The notes under the pieces are model-generated. The model was given only the letters and a program-made list of their open reading frames with translations. It was not told the origin of the DNA and did not search any database. The position numbers were made by a program, and so were the translations under genes. DNA of 64,000 nucleotides from DASXKD01 sp963707905. Lineage in GTDB: Bacteria; Actinomycetota; Actinomycetes; Streptosporangiales; Streptosporangiaceae. Within the stretch, counting starts at the first letter, position 1. Every line of letters begins with the position of its first letter. The stretch is from assembly GCA_963707905.1 (NCBI GenBank), contig CAVPSA010000005.1, positions 145,544 through 209,543 on the forward strand, given 5' to 3'. Below, piece by piece: positions 50,553 to 59,104 of the stretch.

Positions 50553-51746
50553 TCAGCGTCGGCCGATGGGAAGCTGTAGTGCCGCGGCGGCGATCAGGTC
50601 CCGCTGTACCTCGTTGGTGCCGCCGCCGAACGTGAGGATCAGCGAGGACCGGTGCATCCGCTCGATCCTGCCCGCCAGAATCGCGCCCGCCGACCCATCC
50701 TTGACCAGCGCGTTCGCGCCGAGCACCTCCATCAGCAGCCGGTACGCCTCGGTGGCGAACTCGGTGCCGAAGACTTTGGTCGCCGATGCCCCGGCCATGC
50801 CGGGCCCGTCGCCGGCCTGCGCCGCGATCCGCCAGTTCATCAGCTTTCCGAACTCGGCCTTGGCGTGCACCCGGGCCAGGTTGAGCTGCACCCATTCGGC
50901 GTCGATGACCCGCCCGCCGTTGGCCAGCTTCGTGGCGCGGGCCCAGTCGGTGACCTCACGCAGCGCGTTGCGCACCGGAGCAGACGAGGTGAGTGCGACC
51001 CGCTCGTGGTTGAGCTGGTTGGTGATCAGCGGCCAGCCCTGGTTCTCCGCACCCACCAGGGCCGAGGCGGGCACCCGGACGTCCTGGTAGTAGGTGGCGC
51101 TCGTGGTGGTCCCGGCGACGGTGCGCACCGGCGTCCAGGAGAAGCCCTCGGCGTCCGTGGGCACGATCAGGATGGACAGGCCCTTGTGCCGGGGTGCGTC
51201 GGGGTCGGTCCGGCAGGCCAGCCACACATAGTCCGCGTACTGGATCAGGCTGGTCCACATCTTCTGGCCGTTGATCACGTAACAGTCCCCGCCATCGCCC
51301 GGCACGCGGACCGCGCGGGTGCGCAGCGAGGCCAGGTCGGTACCCGCCTCGGGCTCGGAGTAGCCGATCGAGAAGTGGATCTCGCCGCGCGCGATCCGGG
51401 GCAGGTAGTGCGCCTTCTGCCCGGCGGTGCCGAAACGCATGATCGTCGGGCCCACGGTGTGCAGTGTCAGGAACGGGACCGGCACCCCGGCGACCGCCGC
51501 CTCGTCGGTGAAGATGAGCTGCTCGATTCCGGACGCCCCGCGCCCGCCGTACTCCTCCGGCCAGCTCAGCACCAGCCAGCCGTCGCGGCCAAGCTCCCGC
51601 ACGACTTCCCGGTAGGCCGCCCCGTTCCCGTACTCGCCGTCCGCCGTGGCGAGCGCGGCCCGGCGCTCCGGCGTCATCAGGCGGGCGAAGTATGCGCGCA
51701 GCTCCTCGCGGAGCCGCTCCTGCTCGGGCGTGTAGGTCAGGTCCAT
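50553..51746 (-). CDS. fadE26: Acyl-CoA dehydrogenase alpha subunit FadE26
   Basis: 397 residues from the ATG at 51746 (GGAG 6 bases upstream); family length about 400. MDLTYTPEQERLREELRAYF, SWPEEYGGRGASGIEQLIFT, GYSEPEAGTDLASLRTRAVR, INGQKMWTSLIQYADYVWLA and LTFGGGTNEVQRDLIAAAAL at the C-terminus. It leads the fadE26-fadE27 operon. Divergent from fadA6, with a perfect KstR-type box at 51788-51801. The long open frame that continues upstream is antisense to fadA6 and is a shadow. Confidence 0.9.
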   Translation of the reverse strand: MDLTYTPEQERLREELRAYFARLMTPERRAALATADGEYGNGAAYREVVRELGRDGWLVLSWPEEYGGRGASGIEQLIFTDEAAVAGVPVPFLTLHTVGPTIMRFGTAGQKAHYLPRIARGEIHFSIGYSEPEAGTDLASLRTRAVRVPGDGGDCYVINGQKMWTSLIQYADYVWLACRTDPDAPRHKGLSILIVPTDAEGFSWTPVRTVAGTTTSATYYQDVRVPASALVGAENQGWPLITNQLNHERVALTSSAPVRNALREVTDWARATKLANGGRVIDAEWVQLNLARVHAKAEFGKLMNWRIAAQAGDGPGMAGASATKVFGTEFATEAYRLLMEVLGANALVKDGSAGAILAGRIERMHRSSLILTFGGGTNEVQRDLIAAAALQLPIGRR

Positions 51747-51787
51747 CCGCGCTCCGCTGCCGGTGTAGAGGGGCCGCCGGGTATAAA

Positions 51788-51801
51788 TAGAACGTGTTCT
51801 A
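51788..51801. promoter_or_regulatory. KstR-type operator between fadE26 and fadA6
   Basis: TAGAACGTGTTCTA, a perfect match, is 42 bases from the fadE26 ATG and 25 bases before the fadA6 GTG. In Mycobacterium fadA6 belongs to the KstR2 regulon, so this pairing is unusual. Confidence 0.9.
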
Positions 51802-51825
51802 GAAGCATAACCGAGGGGAGCCGGC

Positions 51826-52977
51826 GTGGCCGAGGCGTACCTGGTCGATGCCGTGCGGACCCCGGTCGGCCGCCGCGGCGGTGGCCTTGCCGGGGCGCAC
51901 CCCGCCGATCTCGGCGCGCACGTCATCGCCGCGCTGCTGGCCCGCACCGGTGTGGATCCGCTGGCCGTCGATGACGTGGTGTTCGGCTGCGTGGACACCC
52001 TCGGCCCGCAGGCCGGCGACATCGCCCGGACCGCCTGGCTCGCCGCGGGCCTGCCCGAGGCCGTGCCCGGCGTCACCGTGGACCGGCAGTGCGGCTCGTC
52101 CCAGCAGGCGGCCCACTTCGCGGCCCAGGCGGTGCTCAGCGGTACCGCCGATCTGGTGGTGGCCGGCGGGGTGCAGAACATGAGCATGATCCCGATCGCG
52201 GCGGCGATGCTCGCCGGGCAGGCTTACGGGTTCGCCGACCCGTTCTCCGGATCGGCGGGCTGGCGGGCCCGCTACGGCGACCAGGAGATATCGCAGTTCC
52301 GCGCCGCCGACATGATCGCCGCGAAGTGGGGCCTGCGCCGCGCCGAGATGGAGGAGTTCGCGCTGGCCAGCCATCAGCGGGCCATCGCGGCGGCCCGCGC
52401 GGGGCACTTCACCGCCGAGATCGTGCGCTACGGCGAGGTGGCCGCGGACGAGTGCCCGCGCCCGGATACCTCGCTGGCGAAGATGGCGGCGCTGGCGCCG
52501 CTGCGTGCGGACGGGCTGATCACCGCGGCGCTGTCCAGCCAGATCGCCGACGCCGGGGCCGCCCTGCTGGTCGCCTCGGACCGGGCGGTACGTGCGCACG
52601 GGCTGCGCCCGCTGGCCCGCATCCATCACCTGTCCGCGCGCGGCGGCGACCCGGTGCTGATGCTGACCGCACCGATCGCCGCGACCGCGCACGCGCTGGA
52701 CCGGGCCGGGCTGCGGCTGGACCAGCTCGACCTCATCGAGATCAACGAGGCGTTCGCGCCGGTCGTGCTGGCCTGGCACCGGGAAACCGGGGCGGACCTG
52801 GCCAGGGTCAACGTCAGCGGCGGCGCGATCGCGCTGGGCCATCCGCTCGGCGCCACCGGCGCCCGGCTGCTCACCACGCTGCTGCACGCCCTGGTGCGCA
52901 CCGGCGGCCGGTACGGCATGGTCACCATGTGCGAGGGCGGCGGCCAGGCCAACGTCACCATCCTCGAGCGGCTATGA
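51826..52977 (+). CDS. fadA6: Thiolase FadA6
   Basis: 383 residues; family about 386. MAEAYLVDAVRTPVGRRGGG at the start, nucleophile Cys89 in VTVDRQCGSSQQAAHFAAQA, VAGGVQNMSMIP, EINEAFAPVVLAWHRE, catalytic His in GGAIALGHPLGATGARL and second Cys in VTMCEGGGQANVTILERL. These match FadA6, which cleaves the last ring C/D CoA thioester after IpdAB. GTG at 51826 with GGGGAG upstream. The 3' end overlaps the convergent ipdC by 6 bases. Confidence 0.92.
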   Translation: MAEAYLVDAVRTPVGRRGGGLAGAHPADLGAHVIAALLARTGVDPLAVDDVVFGCVDTLGPQAGDIARTAWLAAGLPEAVPGVTVDRQCGSSQQAAHFAAQAVLSGTADLVVAGGVQNMSMIPIAAAMLAGQAYGFADPFSGSAGWRARYGDQEISQFRAADMIAAKWGLRRAEMEEFALASHQRAIAAARAGHFTAEIVRYGEVAADECPRPDTSLAKMAALAPLRADGLITAALSSQIADAGAALLVASDRAVRAHGLRPLARIHHLSARGGDPVLMLTAPIAATAHALDRAGLRLDQLDLIEINEAFAPVVLAWHRETGADLARVNVSGGAIALGHPLGATGARLLTTLLHALVRTGGRYGMVTMCEGGGQANVTILERL

Positions 52978-54036
52978 CCCCGGGCGGCTGAGCCGGCCGA
53001 GGGCCGCCAGGCGCTGCTCGGCTTCGGTCATGATCCGGGTGATCAGCTCGGCACAGGCCGGCAGATCCTCGATCAGGCCGGCCACCTGACCGGACGGCAT
53101 CAGTCCCGCCTCGGGGTGGCCGTCGGCCATCGACGCCCGCAGCAGCACCGGGGTGTTCGCCGCCATCAGCACCTGGTTCCAGGTCAGCCCGGTGCCGCGG
53201 CGCATCGCGCGGCCCTCGCGCAGCAGCGCGGGCCACCCCAGCCCGGAGGCCCGGCGAAAGGCGCCGGCGCTGCGGGCCGAGCGGAGCAGGCCGCTCACCC
53301 GGCCGGCCCGCTCCAGGCGCCCGGTCAGCGGCGTCCGCAACATCCGGTGCGGCACACCGTCGGCCCGGGTGGTGACCACGGTGCCGGTAACGTCACTGGC
53401 CAGGTAGGCCTGCTTCACCGCATCCGCGACCGGGCTTTCGCTGGTCAGCAGGAACCGGGTGCCCATGGCGATCCCGGCGGCTCCGTAGGCGAGCGCGGCG
53501 GCCAGTCCCCGGCCGTCGAAGAATCCGCCCGCCGCGATGACCGGGACCTCGACCGCGTCCACGACCTGGGGGATCAGCAGGCTGGTCGGCACCGCGCCGA
53601 CGTGCCCGCCGCCCTCGGCCCCGGTGGCGATCACCGCGTCGATGCCCCAGGCCGCCACCTTCTCCGCGTGCCTGCGCGCGCCGACCGAGGCGATCGTGAC
53701 CACCCCGGCGTCCCGCAGCCTGCCGATGAAGTCCTGCGTCGGGGCCTGCGCGAACGAGGCGACCGGCACCTGCTCCGCGATGATCAGCCCGACCTGCTCC
53801 GGCGCATCGGCCGCGTCGGCGCGCAGGTTCACGCCGAACGGCGCCCCGGTCCGCTCCCTGACCTTCTTTATGGCATTACGCAACTCCGTGGGGCTCATCG
53901 TTGCCGCGGCGAGAATGCCGAGCCCGCCTGCGGCAGAAACCGCGGACGTCAGCCTGGGCCCGGACACGTACCCCATCCCGGTGGCCACGATGGGACAGGA
54001 GATGCCGAGCAGCTCGGTCAGCCTGGTCCGGATCAA
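52972..54036 (-). CDS. ipdC: Flavin-dependent oxidoreductase IpdC
   Basis: 354 residues (family about 355). Nitronate-monooxygenase-like TIM barrel: LLGISCPIVATGMGYVSGPR, VSAAGGLGILAAATMSPTEL, GAPFGVNLRADAADAPEQ, AVIATGAEGGGHVGAVPTSL and AAGGFFDGRGLAAALAYGAA. TTG start at 54036. It is last in the leftward operon echA20-ipdA-ipdB-ipdC, and in Mycobacterium its homologue Rv3553 acts in HIP ring opening, probably as an enoyl-CoA-type reductase/oxidoreductase. Its barrel is distantly similar to the gene at 47012. Confidence 0.9.
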   Translation of the reverse strand: MIRTRLTELLGISCPIVATGMGYVSGPRLTSAVSAAGGLGILAAATMSPTELRNAIKKVRERTGAPFGVNLRADAADAPEQVGLIIAEQVPVASFAQAPTQDFIGRLRDAGVVTIASVGARRHAEKVAAWGIDAVIATGAEGGGHVGAVPTSLLIPQVVDAVEVPVIAAGGFFDGRGLAAALAYGAAGIAMGTRFLLTSESPVADAVKQAYLASDVTGTVVTTRADGVPHRMLRTPLTGRLERAGRVSGLLRSARSAGAFRRASGLGWPALLREGRAMRRGTGLTWNQVLMAANTPVLLRASMADGHPEAGLMPSGQVAGLIEDLPACAELITRIMTEAEQRLAALGRLSRPGS

Positions 54037-54067
54037 CCTGTGCCCCTGGGTGCCGCCGGGGACCGCC

Positions 54068-54838
54068 TCACGACAGCTCCCGCTCGCGCAGCCCGCCCGG
54101 GTCGAGCCGGCCGCGGATCAGGGCCAGCTCGCCCGGCGCCGGGAGCCGGGTCACCGGCACCTCACCGGGGATGGCCAGCGGGAACCCGGTGGCCGCGGCA
54201 ACGTCGCTGGCCGGCACACCCGGATGGACCGAGCGGAGCCGCATGCTGTGGTCCGGCGTCGCGAAGTCGAGCACCGCCAGGTTGGTCACGACGACCCGCA
54301 GTTCGTGGAACCGGGCCTGCCCCGGCCCCAGCGCGGCCGCCCGGTCGTAACCGATGCCGCACACCATGTCGGCCCGCTCGACGAAGACCCGTCCCGAGTG
54401 CCGGGGCACCCAGTAGCTGACCGGGTGGTTGATCGTGTTGCCCGGGGCGCCGCGCACGCCCAGCAACTGGGCCTTCGGGCGGGCGTGGTCGCCGATGCAG
54501 GAGATGTTCTGGTTGCCGAACCTGTCGAGCTGCGCGGCGCCCATCATCACGTGCCGCAGCCCGGCCGCCAGCATCGTGAACACGTTGCGGTAAGGCAGCC
54601 AGCCCTCGGTCACGCTGTCCGGGCCGCCCGGCGCGAGCAGCGTGGCCTCGCCGTCGGTCAGCAGCAGGCCGGGGGAGAAGGTGAGCTGCGCCAGCTTCGC
54701 GCCCAGCGTCGGGATCAGCCCCATCGGGCTGGCCAGGATCGCGCCGTCGCCGCGCCACGCCTCCGCGCACGCGACCACACACACCTCGGCCCTGGTCGGC
54801 CCGGGGCCGACCACGCCCGCACCGGGGTCCTCACCCAT
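54068..54838 (-). CDS. ipdB: CoA-transferase-fold ring hydrolase, beta subunit IpdB
   Basis: 256 residues. TRAEVCVVACAEAWRGDGAI, LTFSPGLLLTDGEATLLAPG, QLDRFGNQNISCIGDHARPK and GAPGNTINHPVSYWVPRHSG match IpdB. IpdAB hydrolyses ring C of COCHEA-CoA and lacks CoA-transferase activity. ATG at 54838; the first 14 residues (MGEDPGAGVVGPGP) are probably poorly conserved. It is separated from ipdA by about 143 bases holding paired hairpin repeats, an unusual gap inside an operon. Confidence 0.9.
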   Translation of the reverse strand: MGEDPGAGVVGPGPTRAEVCVVACAEAWRGDGAILASPMGLIPTLGAKLAQLTFSPGLLLTDGEATLLAPGGPDSVTEGWLPYRNVFTMLAAGLRHVMMGAAQLDRFGNQNISCIGDHARPKAQLLGVRGAPGNTINHPVSYWVPRHSGRVFVERADMVCGIGYDRAAALGPGQARFHELRVVVTNLAVLDFATPDHSMRLRSVHPGVPASDVAAATGFPLAIPGEVPVTRLPAPGELALIRGRLDPGGLRERELS

Positions 54839-54909
54839 GCCCGCCCCGCGAAACCGCGCCCTCAGCCATGCCTGCCACCGCCTTCAGCCATGCTCGGCAC
54901 CGGCTGCGA

Positions 54910-54969
54910 TTGTGGTCGTTGGCGCCAACGCCCACAATCTTGTGTGGTCGTTGGCGTAATCGCCCACAA
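54910..54969. repeat. Twin hairpin repeats between ipdA and ipdB
   Basis: TGTGGTCGTTGGCG occurs at 54911-54924 and again at 54943-54956. Each copy is followed by a partly complementary arm ending CCCACAA (54931-54937 and 54963-54969), so each can fold into a short stem. This is the only spacer of such length in the ipd operon. Confidence 0.7.
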
Positions 54970-54981
54970 ACCTTCGGCCGG

Positions 54982-55854
54982 TCATGGGGCCGCTGTCCGC
55001 TCGGCGCGGTGCCGGTTCTCGGTGAAGCGGCGGACGGCGGCCTGGTAGCCGGCCTCGTCGCCGTCCAGGAACTCGGCGCGGAACCGCTGCCAGTCCGCGG
55101 GGTCCGCCGCGGCCGCCGCGTACCGGGCCTGGAACGCCTCGTCCCTGCCGTAGTCCGGCACGCAACTGGTGAAGTGCGCGCCACCTGGGGCCTCGACCAC
55201 ACCGTGCACCATTGCCCGGTTGACCAGCAGGCTCTGCGGCGGCCCGGACCCGGCCAGGCTGGCGGTCGGCACGATCCGCTCGCAGGACAGGTAGGCCCGC
55301 TCGGCGGCCAGGCAGAACAGGTCGTCGAAGTACGGATCCGGCCCCAGGTACTGGCCGTTGCCCGCAGCGTCGGCACGGTTGAGGTGGATCAGCCCCGCGT
55401 CCAGCCGCAGCGCGGGCATGGCGAGCAGCTCCTCGCCGTCGGCATAGGGGGAGCGGACGGTACGCAGGCCGGGGTTCACCCGCGGCACGTCGGAGCCCAG
55501 CCCTGCCCGGATCGGCAAGAACGGCAGCCGGTGCGCGGCCGCGAGCAGGCCCCAGTGCAGCATGCCCTCGTCCAGCTCGGCCAGCTCCACCGTGCCCCGC
55601 TGGCGGGCGTGCCGGAAATGCGGCTCCAGTGGGATCGTGTCGAGCGAGACGAAACCGGTCACGACCCTGCGGACGTGGCCCCCGGCGATCAGCAGCCCGA
55701 CGTCGGGCCCGCCGTAGCAGACGATCTCCAGGTCTTTCAGGCCGGACCGGAGGATGGCGCGCACCAGGGCCATCGGCTTGCGCCGCGATCCCCAGCCACC
55801 GATACCGATCGTCATGCCCGAGCGCAGCTCCCCGGCCACCTCGTCGGGGCTCAT
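54982..55854 (-). CDS. ipdA: CoA-transferase-fold ring hydrolase, alpha subunit IpdA
   Basis: 290 residues from the ATG at 55854 (family about 292); GTGs at 55857 and 55863 are alternatives, and the open frame further upstream overlaps echA20. MSPDEVAGELRSGMTIGIGG then WGSRRKPMALVRAILRSGLK, CYGGPDVGLLIAGGHVRRVV, PFLPIRAGLGSDVPRVNPGL and VEAPGGAHFTSCVPDYGRDE are IpdA signatures. With IpdB it forms the heterotetramer that opens ring C. The start overlaps the echA20 stop at 55868-55870 within about 15 bases, indicating one operon. Confidence 0.91.
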   Translation of the reverse strand: MSPDEVAGELRSGMTIGIGGWGSRRKPMALVRAILRSGLKDLEIVCYGGPDVGLLIAGGHVRRVVTGFVSLDTIPLEPHFRHARQRGTVELAELDEGMLHWGLLAAAHRLPFLPIRAGLGSDVPRVNPGLRTVRSPYADGEELLAMPALRLDAGLIHLNRADAAGNGQYLGPDPYFDDLFCLAAERAYLSCERIVPTASLAGSGPPQSLLVNRAMVHGVVEAPGGAHFTSCVPDYGRDEAFQARYAAAAADPADWQRFRAEFLDGDEAGYQAAVRRFTENRHRAERTAAP

Positions 55855-55867
55855 CACCGCCACGCGG

Positions 55868-56611
55868 TCACCGCTGCCCGTCGACGAACGCCTGGCGGGC
55901 CGCGTCCGATACGCCGCTGAGGTTGAGCTCGAAGGTGAACCCCTGCTCATACCGGTAGGAGCGCTTGACGTCGACCGGGTCGATGCCGTTCAGCGACTGC
56001 TTGGCCAGCCGGATGACCGCCGGGTCCTTGGCGGCGATCTCGGCGGCGACCGCCCGCGCGGCCTGCCGCAGTTCCGCGGGCGGCACAACCTCCAGCACGG
56101 TGCCGAAGGCGAGCAACTGCCGTGCGGTGACCGTGCGGCAGGTGTACACCATGGTGCGCATCAGCTGCTGGGGCACCAGCCGGGACAGGTGCGTCGCCGC
56201 GCCGAGGGCACCACGGTCCACCTCGGGCAGGCCGAACGTGGCGTCGTCCGCCGCGACGACGATGTCGGCATTGCCGGCCAGGCCAACCCCCCCGCCCAGG
56301 CAGAAACCGTGCACCGCGGCGATCACCGGCACGGCGCAGTCGTAGACCGCGGCGAACGCGGCGAAGCAGCCCCGGTTCGCGCCGAGCAGCGCCTCGTGCC
56401 CTGGAACCTGTTGCATTTCCTTGATGTCCACCCCGGCGCAGAAGCCGCGGCCCCCGGCGGCCAGGATTACCGCCCGGATGCCTGGGTCGGCGCCGGCCCC
56501 GGTGACCGCGCTGGCCAGGTCGAACCAGGCCGCCACGGGCAGCGCGTTGACCGGAGGGTAGTCGAGGACGATCTCGGCGATGCCGCCGAAGCGTTGCGTC
56601 TCGATGCCCAT
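55868..56611 (-). CDS. echA20: Ring D hydrolase EchA20
   Basis: 247 residues from the ATG at 56611, exactly the size I recall for mycobacterial EchA20; the frame opens at 56644. Crotonase fold: EIVLDYPPVNALPVAAWFDL, AAGGRGFCAGVDIKEMQQVP and VHGFCLGGGVGLAGNADIVV, then FGLPEVDRGALGAATHLSRL. EchA20 opens ring D of HIEC-CoA by retro-Claisen cleavage. It is the first gene of the leftward echA20-ipdA-ipdB-ipdC operon. Divergent from an SDR gene, with a degenerate KstR2-like site in the gap. Confidence 0.91.
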   Translation of the reverse strand: MGIETQRFGGIAEIVLDYPPVNALPVAAWFDLASAVTGAGADPGIRAVILAAGGRGFCAGVDIKEMQQVPGHEALLGANRGCFAAFAAVYDCAVPVIAAVHGFCLGGGVGLAGNADIVVAADDATFGLPEVDRGALGAATHLSRLVPQQLMRTMVYTCRTVTARQLLAFGTVLEVVPPAELRQAARAVAAEIAAKDPAVIRLAKQSLNGIDPVDVKRSYRYEQGFTFELNLSGVSDAARQAFVDGQR

Positions 56612-56685
56612 CGCCGCGTCCTCGCACGTTTCGCGTGGGGCCATAATGGCCGCTCAGCCTGGCCTGACGCTCCGTCACCCGGCCT

Positions 56686-56699
56686 AGCGTTTGCTTGGT
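56686..56699. promoter_or_regulatory. Degenerate KstR2-like site and dyad
   Basis: AGCGTTTGCTTGGT keeps the right half (CTTGnT) of the KstR2 consensus but has three mismatches in the left half. Overlapping it, TTTGC (56690-56694) pairs with GCAAA (56701-56705). In Mycobacterium the equivalent Rv3549c/echA20 gap has a KstR2 site, so a weak version is plausible. Confidence 0.4.
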
Positions 56700-56721
56700 G
56701 GCAAAGCCTAACATGTGCCCC

Positions 56722-57495
56722 ATGCGCGCCACCGATTACGCGGGCCGGGCGGTGATCGTCACCGGGGGAACCCGGGGGATCGGCGCGGAGATCGCGCGGG
56801 CGTTCCTGCGGGCCGGCGCCCAGGTGCTGGTCTGCGGCCGGACAGAGCCCAGTGACGGCGCACCGCTGCCCAGCGCCGGCCGCAGGGCCGCCAGGTTCAC
56901 CCGCGCCGACGTCCGGGATCCGGCCCAGGCCAGGAAGCTGATCGGCGAGGCCGTCGAGCGGTACGGCCGGCTGGACGTCGTGGTCAGCAACGCGGGCGGG
57001 TCGCCATCGGCGGCGGCCGCCACCGCGTCCCCGCGGTTCCATGCCAAGGTCATCGAACTGAACCTGATCGCGCCGTTCCACGTCGCGCAGAGCGCGAACA
57101 ACGTGATGCAGGGCCAGCCGGACGGCGGGACGATCATCATGATCGGCAGCGTGAGCGGCGTGCGGCCGTCACCGGGCACCGCCGCCTACGGCGCGGCCAA
57201 GGCGGGCCTGCACCACCTGGCCACCAGCCTCGCCGTCGAATGGGCGCCGAAGGTCCGGGTCAACGTCGTGGTGCCCGGGCCGGTCGCGACCGAGACCGCT
57301 GCTGCCGCGCACTACGCGGACGTCGGCGGGCCTGAGGCCGTCGCCAGCACGGTGCCGCTGGGCCGGCTGGCGTCCCCGGGCGACGTCGCGGACGCCTGCC
57401 TGTTCCTGGCCTCGCCGCAGGCGTCCTACGTCAGCGGGGCCGCTTTGCTGCTGCACGGCGGCGGCGAGTGGCCTGCCTGGCAGTCCGCCACCTAG
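56722..57495 (+). CDS. Short-chain dehydrogenase (Rv3549c type)
   Basis: 257 residues from the ATG at 56722 (ATG at 56713 and the frame opening at 56695 are alternatives). Cofactor motif VIVTGGTRGIGAEIARAFLR, VVSNAGGSPSAA, catalytic region IIMIGSVSGVRPSPGTAAYG then AAKAGLHHLA, and LGRLASPGDVADACLFLASP. SDR divergent from echA20, as Rv3549c is in M. tuberculosis. A ring C/D keto/hydroxy conversion is likely, but the step is not assigned. Confidence 0.85.
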   Translation: MRATDYAGRAVIVTGGTRGIGAEIARAFLRAGAQVLVCGRTEPSDGAPLPSAGRRAARFTRADVRDPAQARKLIGEAVERYGRLDVVVSNAGGSPSAAAATASPRFHAKVIELNLIAPFHVAQSANNVMQGQPDGGTIIMIGSVSGVRPSPGTAAYGAAKAGLHHLATSLAVEWAPKVRVNVVVPGPVATETAAAAHYADVGGPEAVASTVPLGRLASPGDVADACLFLASPQASYVSGAALLLHGGGEWPAWQSAT

Positions 57496-57567
57496 CGCCG
57501 CCCGGCGGCCGCCTGGCGGGCCGCTGTCTAGCGACCCGGCTGGGCCCCGTTATACGCTCGCAGCGAC

Positions 57568-57581
57568 TAGAACGTGTTCTA
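57568..57581. promoter_or_regulatory. KstR-type operator upstream of the aldehyde dehydrogenase
   Basis: TAGAACGTGTTCTA, perfect match, 14 bases before the ATG at 57596. AGGAG at 57584-57588 follows directly. Predicts that the aldehyde dehydrogenase and MFS genes are in the KstR regulon. Confidence 0.9.
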
Positions 57582-57595
57582 TTAGGAGCTGGGTC

Positions 57596-59104
57596 ATGGT
57601 TGCATCCATCAAGCCGCATCGCGACGAGATCGGCCTTGCCGACGGCCTTCTGCTGATCGATGGCTCATGGGCCGCGGCCCGGTCCGGCGAGAGCTGGAGC
57701 CACAGCCACCCGGCCACCGGCGAGGAGGTGGCCTCCTTCCCGATCGCCGGGCCCGCGGATGTCGACGCAGCCGTGCGTGCCGCGCGGAAGGCGTTCGACG
57801 AGGGGCCATGGCCGCGGGCACGGGCCGCCGAGCGGATCCGGGTGCTGCGCCGGATCGCCGACCTTGTCCGCGAGCACGGCGACGAACTGCTCGCGCTGCA
57901 GGCGCTGGACAACAGCGTGCCGCTGAGCTTCGGCTCGGTGTACGGGATGTCGGCGAACATGGTGGCCGACATCTTCGACCACCACGCCGGCTGGGTGGAC
58001 AAGCTGGCGGGGGAGACGCTGCCGCCCTACCAGGGCGGTGATCACCTGGTCATGACGTTGCGCGAGCCGGTCGGCGTGGTGGGTGCGATCATCCCGTGGA
58101 ACGCGCCGCTGTTGCTGTTCGCGCAGAAGGCGGCGCCGGCCCTGGCGACCGGCTGCACGATCGTGGCCAAGCCGTCGGAGTACGCGACGTTCGCGGTGCT
58201 GCGGCTGGCCGCCCTGATGGAGGAGGCCGGGCTGCCGCCCGGCGTGCTCAACGTCGTCACCGGCCCCGGGGAGCCGACCGGTGACGCGCTGATCAACCAT
58301 CCGATGGTCGACAAGCTCTCGTTCACCGGCAGCCGGGCCGTCGGCCGCAAGATCATCGCCGCGTCCGCGGCCGGGTTCAAGCGGGTCAGCCTGGAACTGG
58401 GCGGCAAGAGCCCGGCGCTGGTGTTCGCCGACGCCGACGTGCCCAACGCCGCGGCGCTCACCATGGGCACGGTGACCCTGGGCCTGGCGGGCCAGGTCTG
58501 CCTGGCCCAGACCCGGGCGCTGGTACAGCGGGACGTCGTGGACGAGTTCCTCGGCATGGCCGAGATGATCGGCGGGATGGTCAGCTACGGCAGCCCCTTC
58601 GACCCGGCCGTCACCTCCTCACCGCTGATCAACACCAGGCAACTGGACCGGGTGCTCGGCCTGATCGCCGACGGGCGGGAGTCCGGTGCCCGGCTGGTCT
58701 GCGGCGGCACTCGCGGCGAGGGTGACCTGGCCGCGGGCAACTTCGTCGCGCCGACGTTGTTCACCGACGTGACCAACGACATGAGCATCGCCCGGGAGGA
58801 GATCTTCGGGCCGGTGCTTTCCGTGCTCCCGTTCAGCGACGAGGACGAGGCGCTGCGGATCGCCAACGACACCGACTACGGCCTGGCCGCCACGGTGTGG
58901 ACCAGCGATATCAAGCGCGCGATCCGGCTGACGAAGGCGCTGCGGGCCGGCACCGTCGGCATCAACGGCTACACGCTGGAGCCGCACGCGGCGTTCGGCG
59001 GCTACGGGCAGTCCGGGATGGGCCGGGAGGGCGGGCGCACCGCCGTTGAGGCCTACACCGAGGTCAAGACCGTCTTGCTGCCGTTCACCGACGAGATGAT
59101 GTGA
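57596..59104 (+). CDS. NAD(P)-dependent aldehyde dehydrogenase
   Basis: 502 residues. LREPVGVVGAIIPWNAPLLL, cofactor region VVTGPGEPTGDALINHPMVD then LSFTGSRAVGRKIIAASAAG, general base Glu in SLELGGKSPALVFADADV, nucleophile Cys in GLAGQVCLAQTRALVQ, and REEIFGPVLSVLPF. Full family length. ATG at 57596 with AGGAG 7 bases upstream, directly behind a KstR-type box. A steroid side-chain C26/C27 aldehyde after CYP125, or an aldehyde from side-chain or ring cleavage, are possible substrates; neither is shown. Confidence 0.9.
   Translation: MVASIKPHRDEIGLADGLLLIDGSWAAARSGESWSHSHPATGEEVASFPIAGPADVDAAVRAARKAFDEGPWPRARAAERIRVLRRIADLVREHGDELLALQALDNSVPLSFGSVYGMSANMVADIFDHHAGWVDKLAGETLPPYQGGDHLVMTLREPVGVVGAIIPWNAPLLLFAQKAAPALATGCTIVAKPSEYATFAVLRLAALMEEAGLPPGVLNVVTGPGEPTGDALINHPMVDKLSFTGSRAVGRKIIAASAAGFKRVSLELGGKSPALVFADADVPNAAALTMGTVTLGLAGQVCLAQTRALVQRDVVDEFLGMAEMIGGMVSYGSPFDPAVTSSPLINTRQLDRVLGLIADGRESGARLVCGGTRGEGDLAAGNFVAPTLFTDVTNDMSIAREEIFGPVLSVLPFSDEDEALRIANDTDYGLAATVWTSDIKRAIRLTKALRAGTVGINGYTLEPHAAFGGYGQSGMGREGGRTAVEAYTEVKTVLLPFTDEMM

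Noticed and set aside
54982..55950. Upstream extension of ipdA to 55950
   Set aside because: It would overlap echA20 by over 80 bases; the ATG at 55854 gives the family length and N-terminus.
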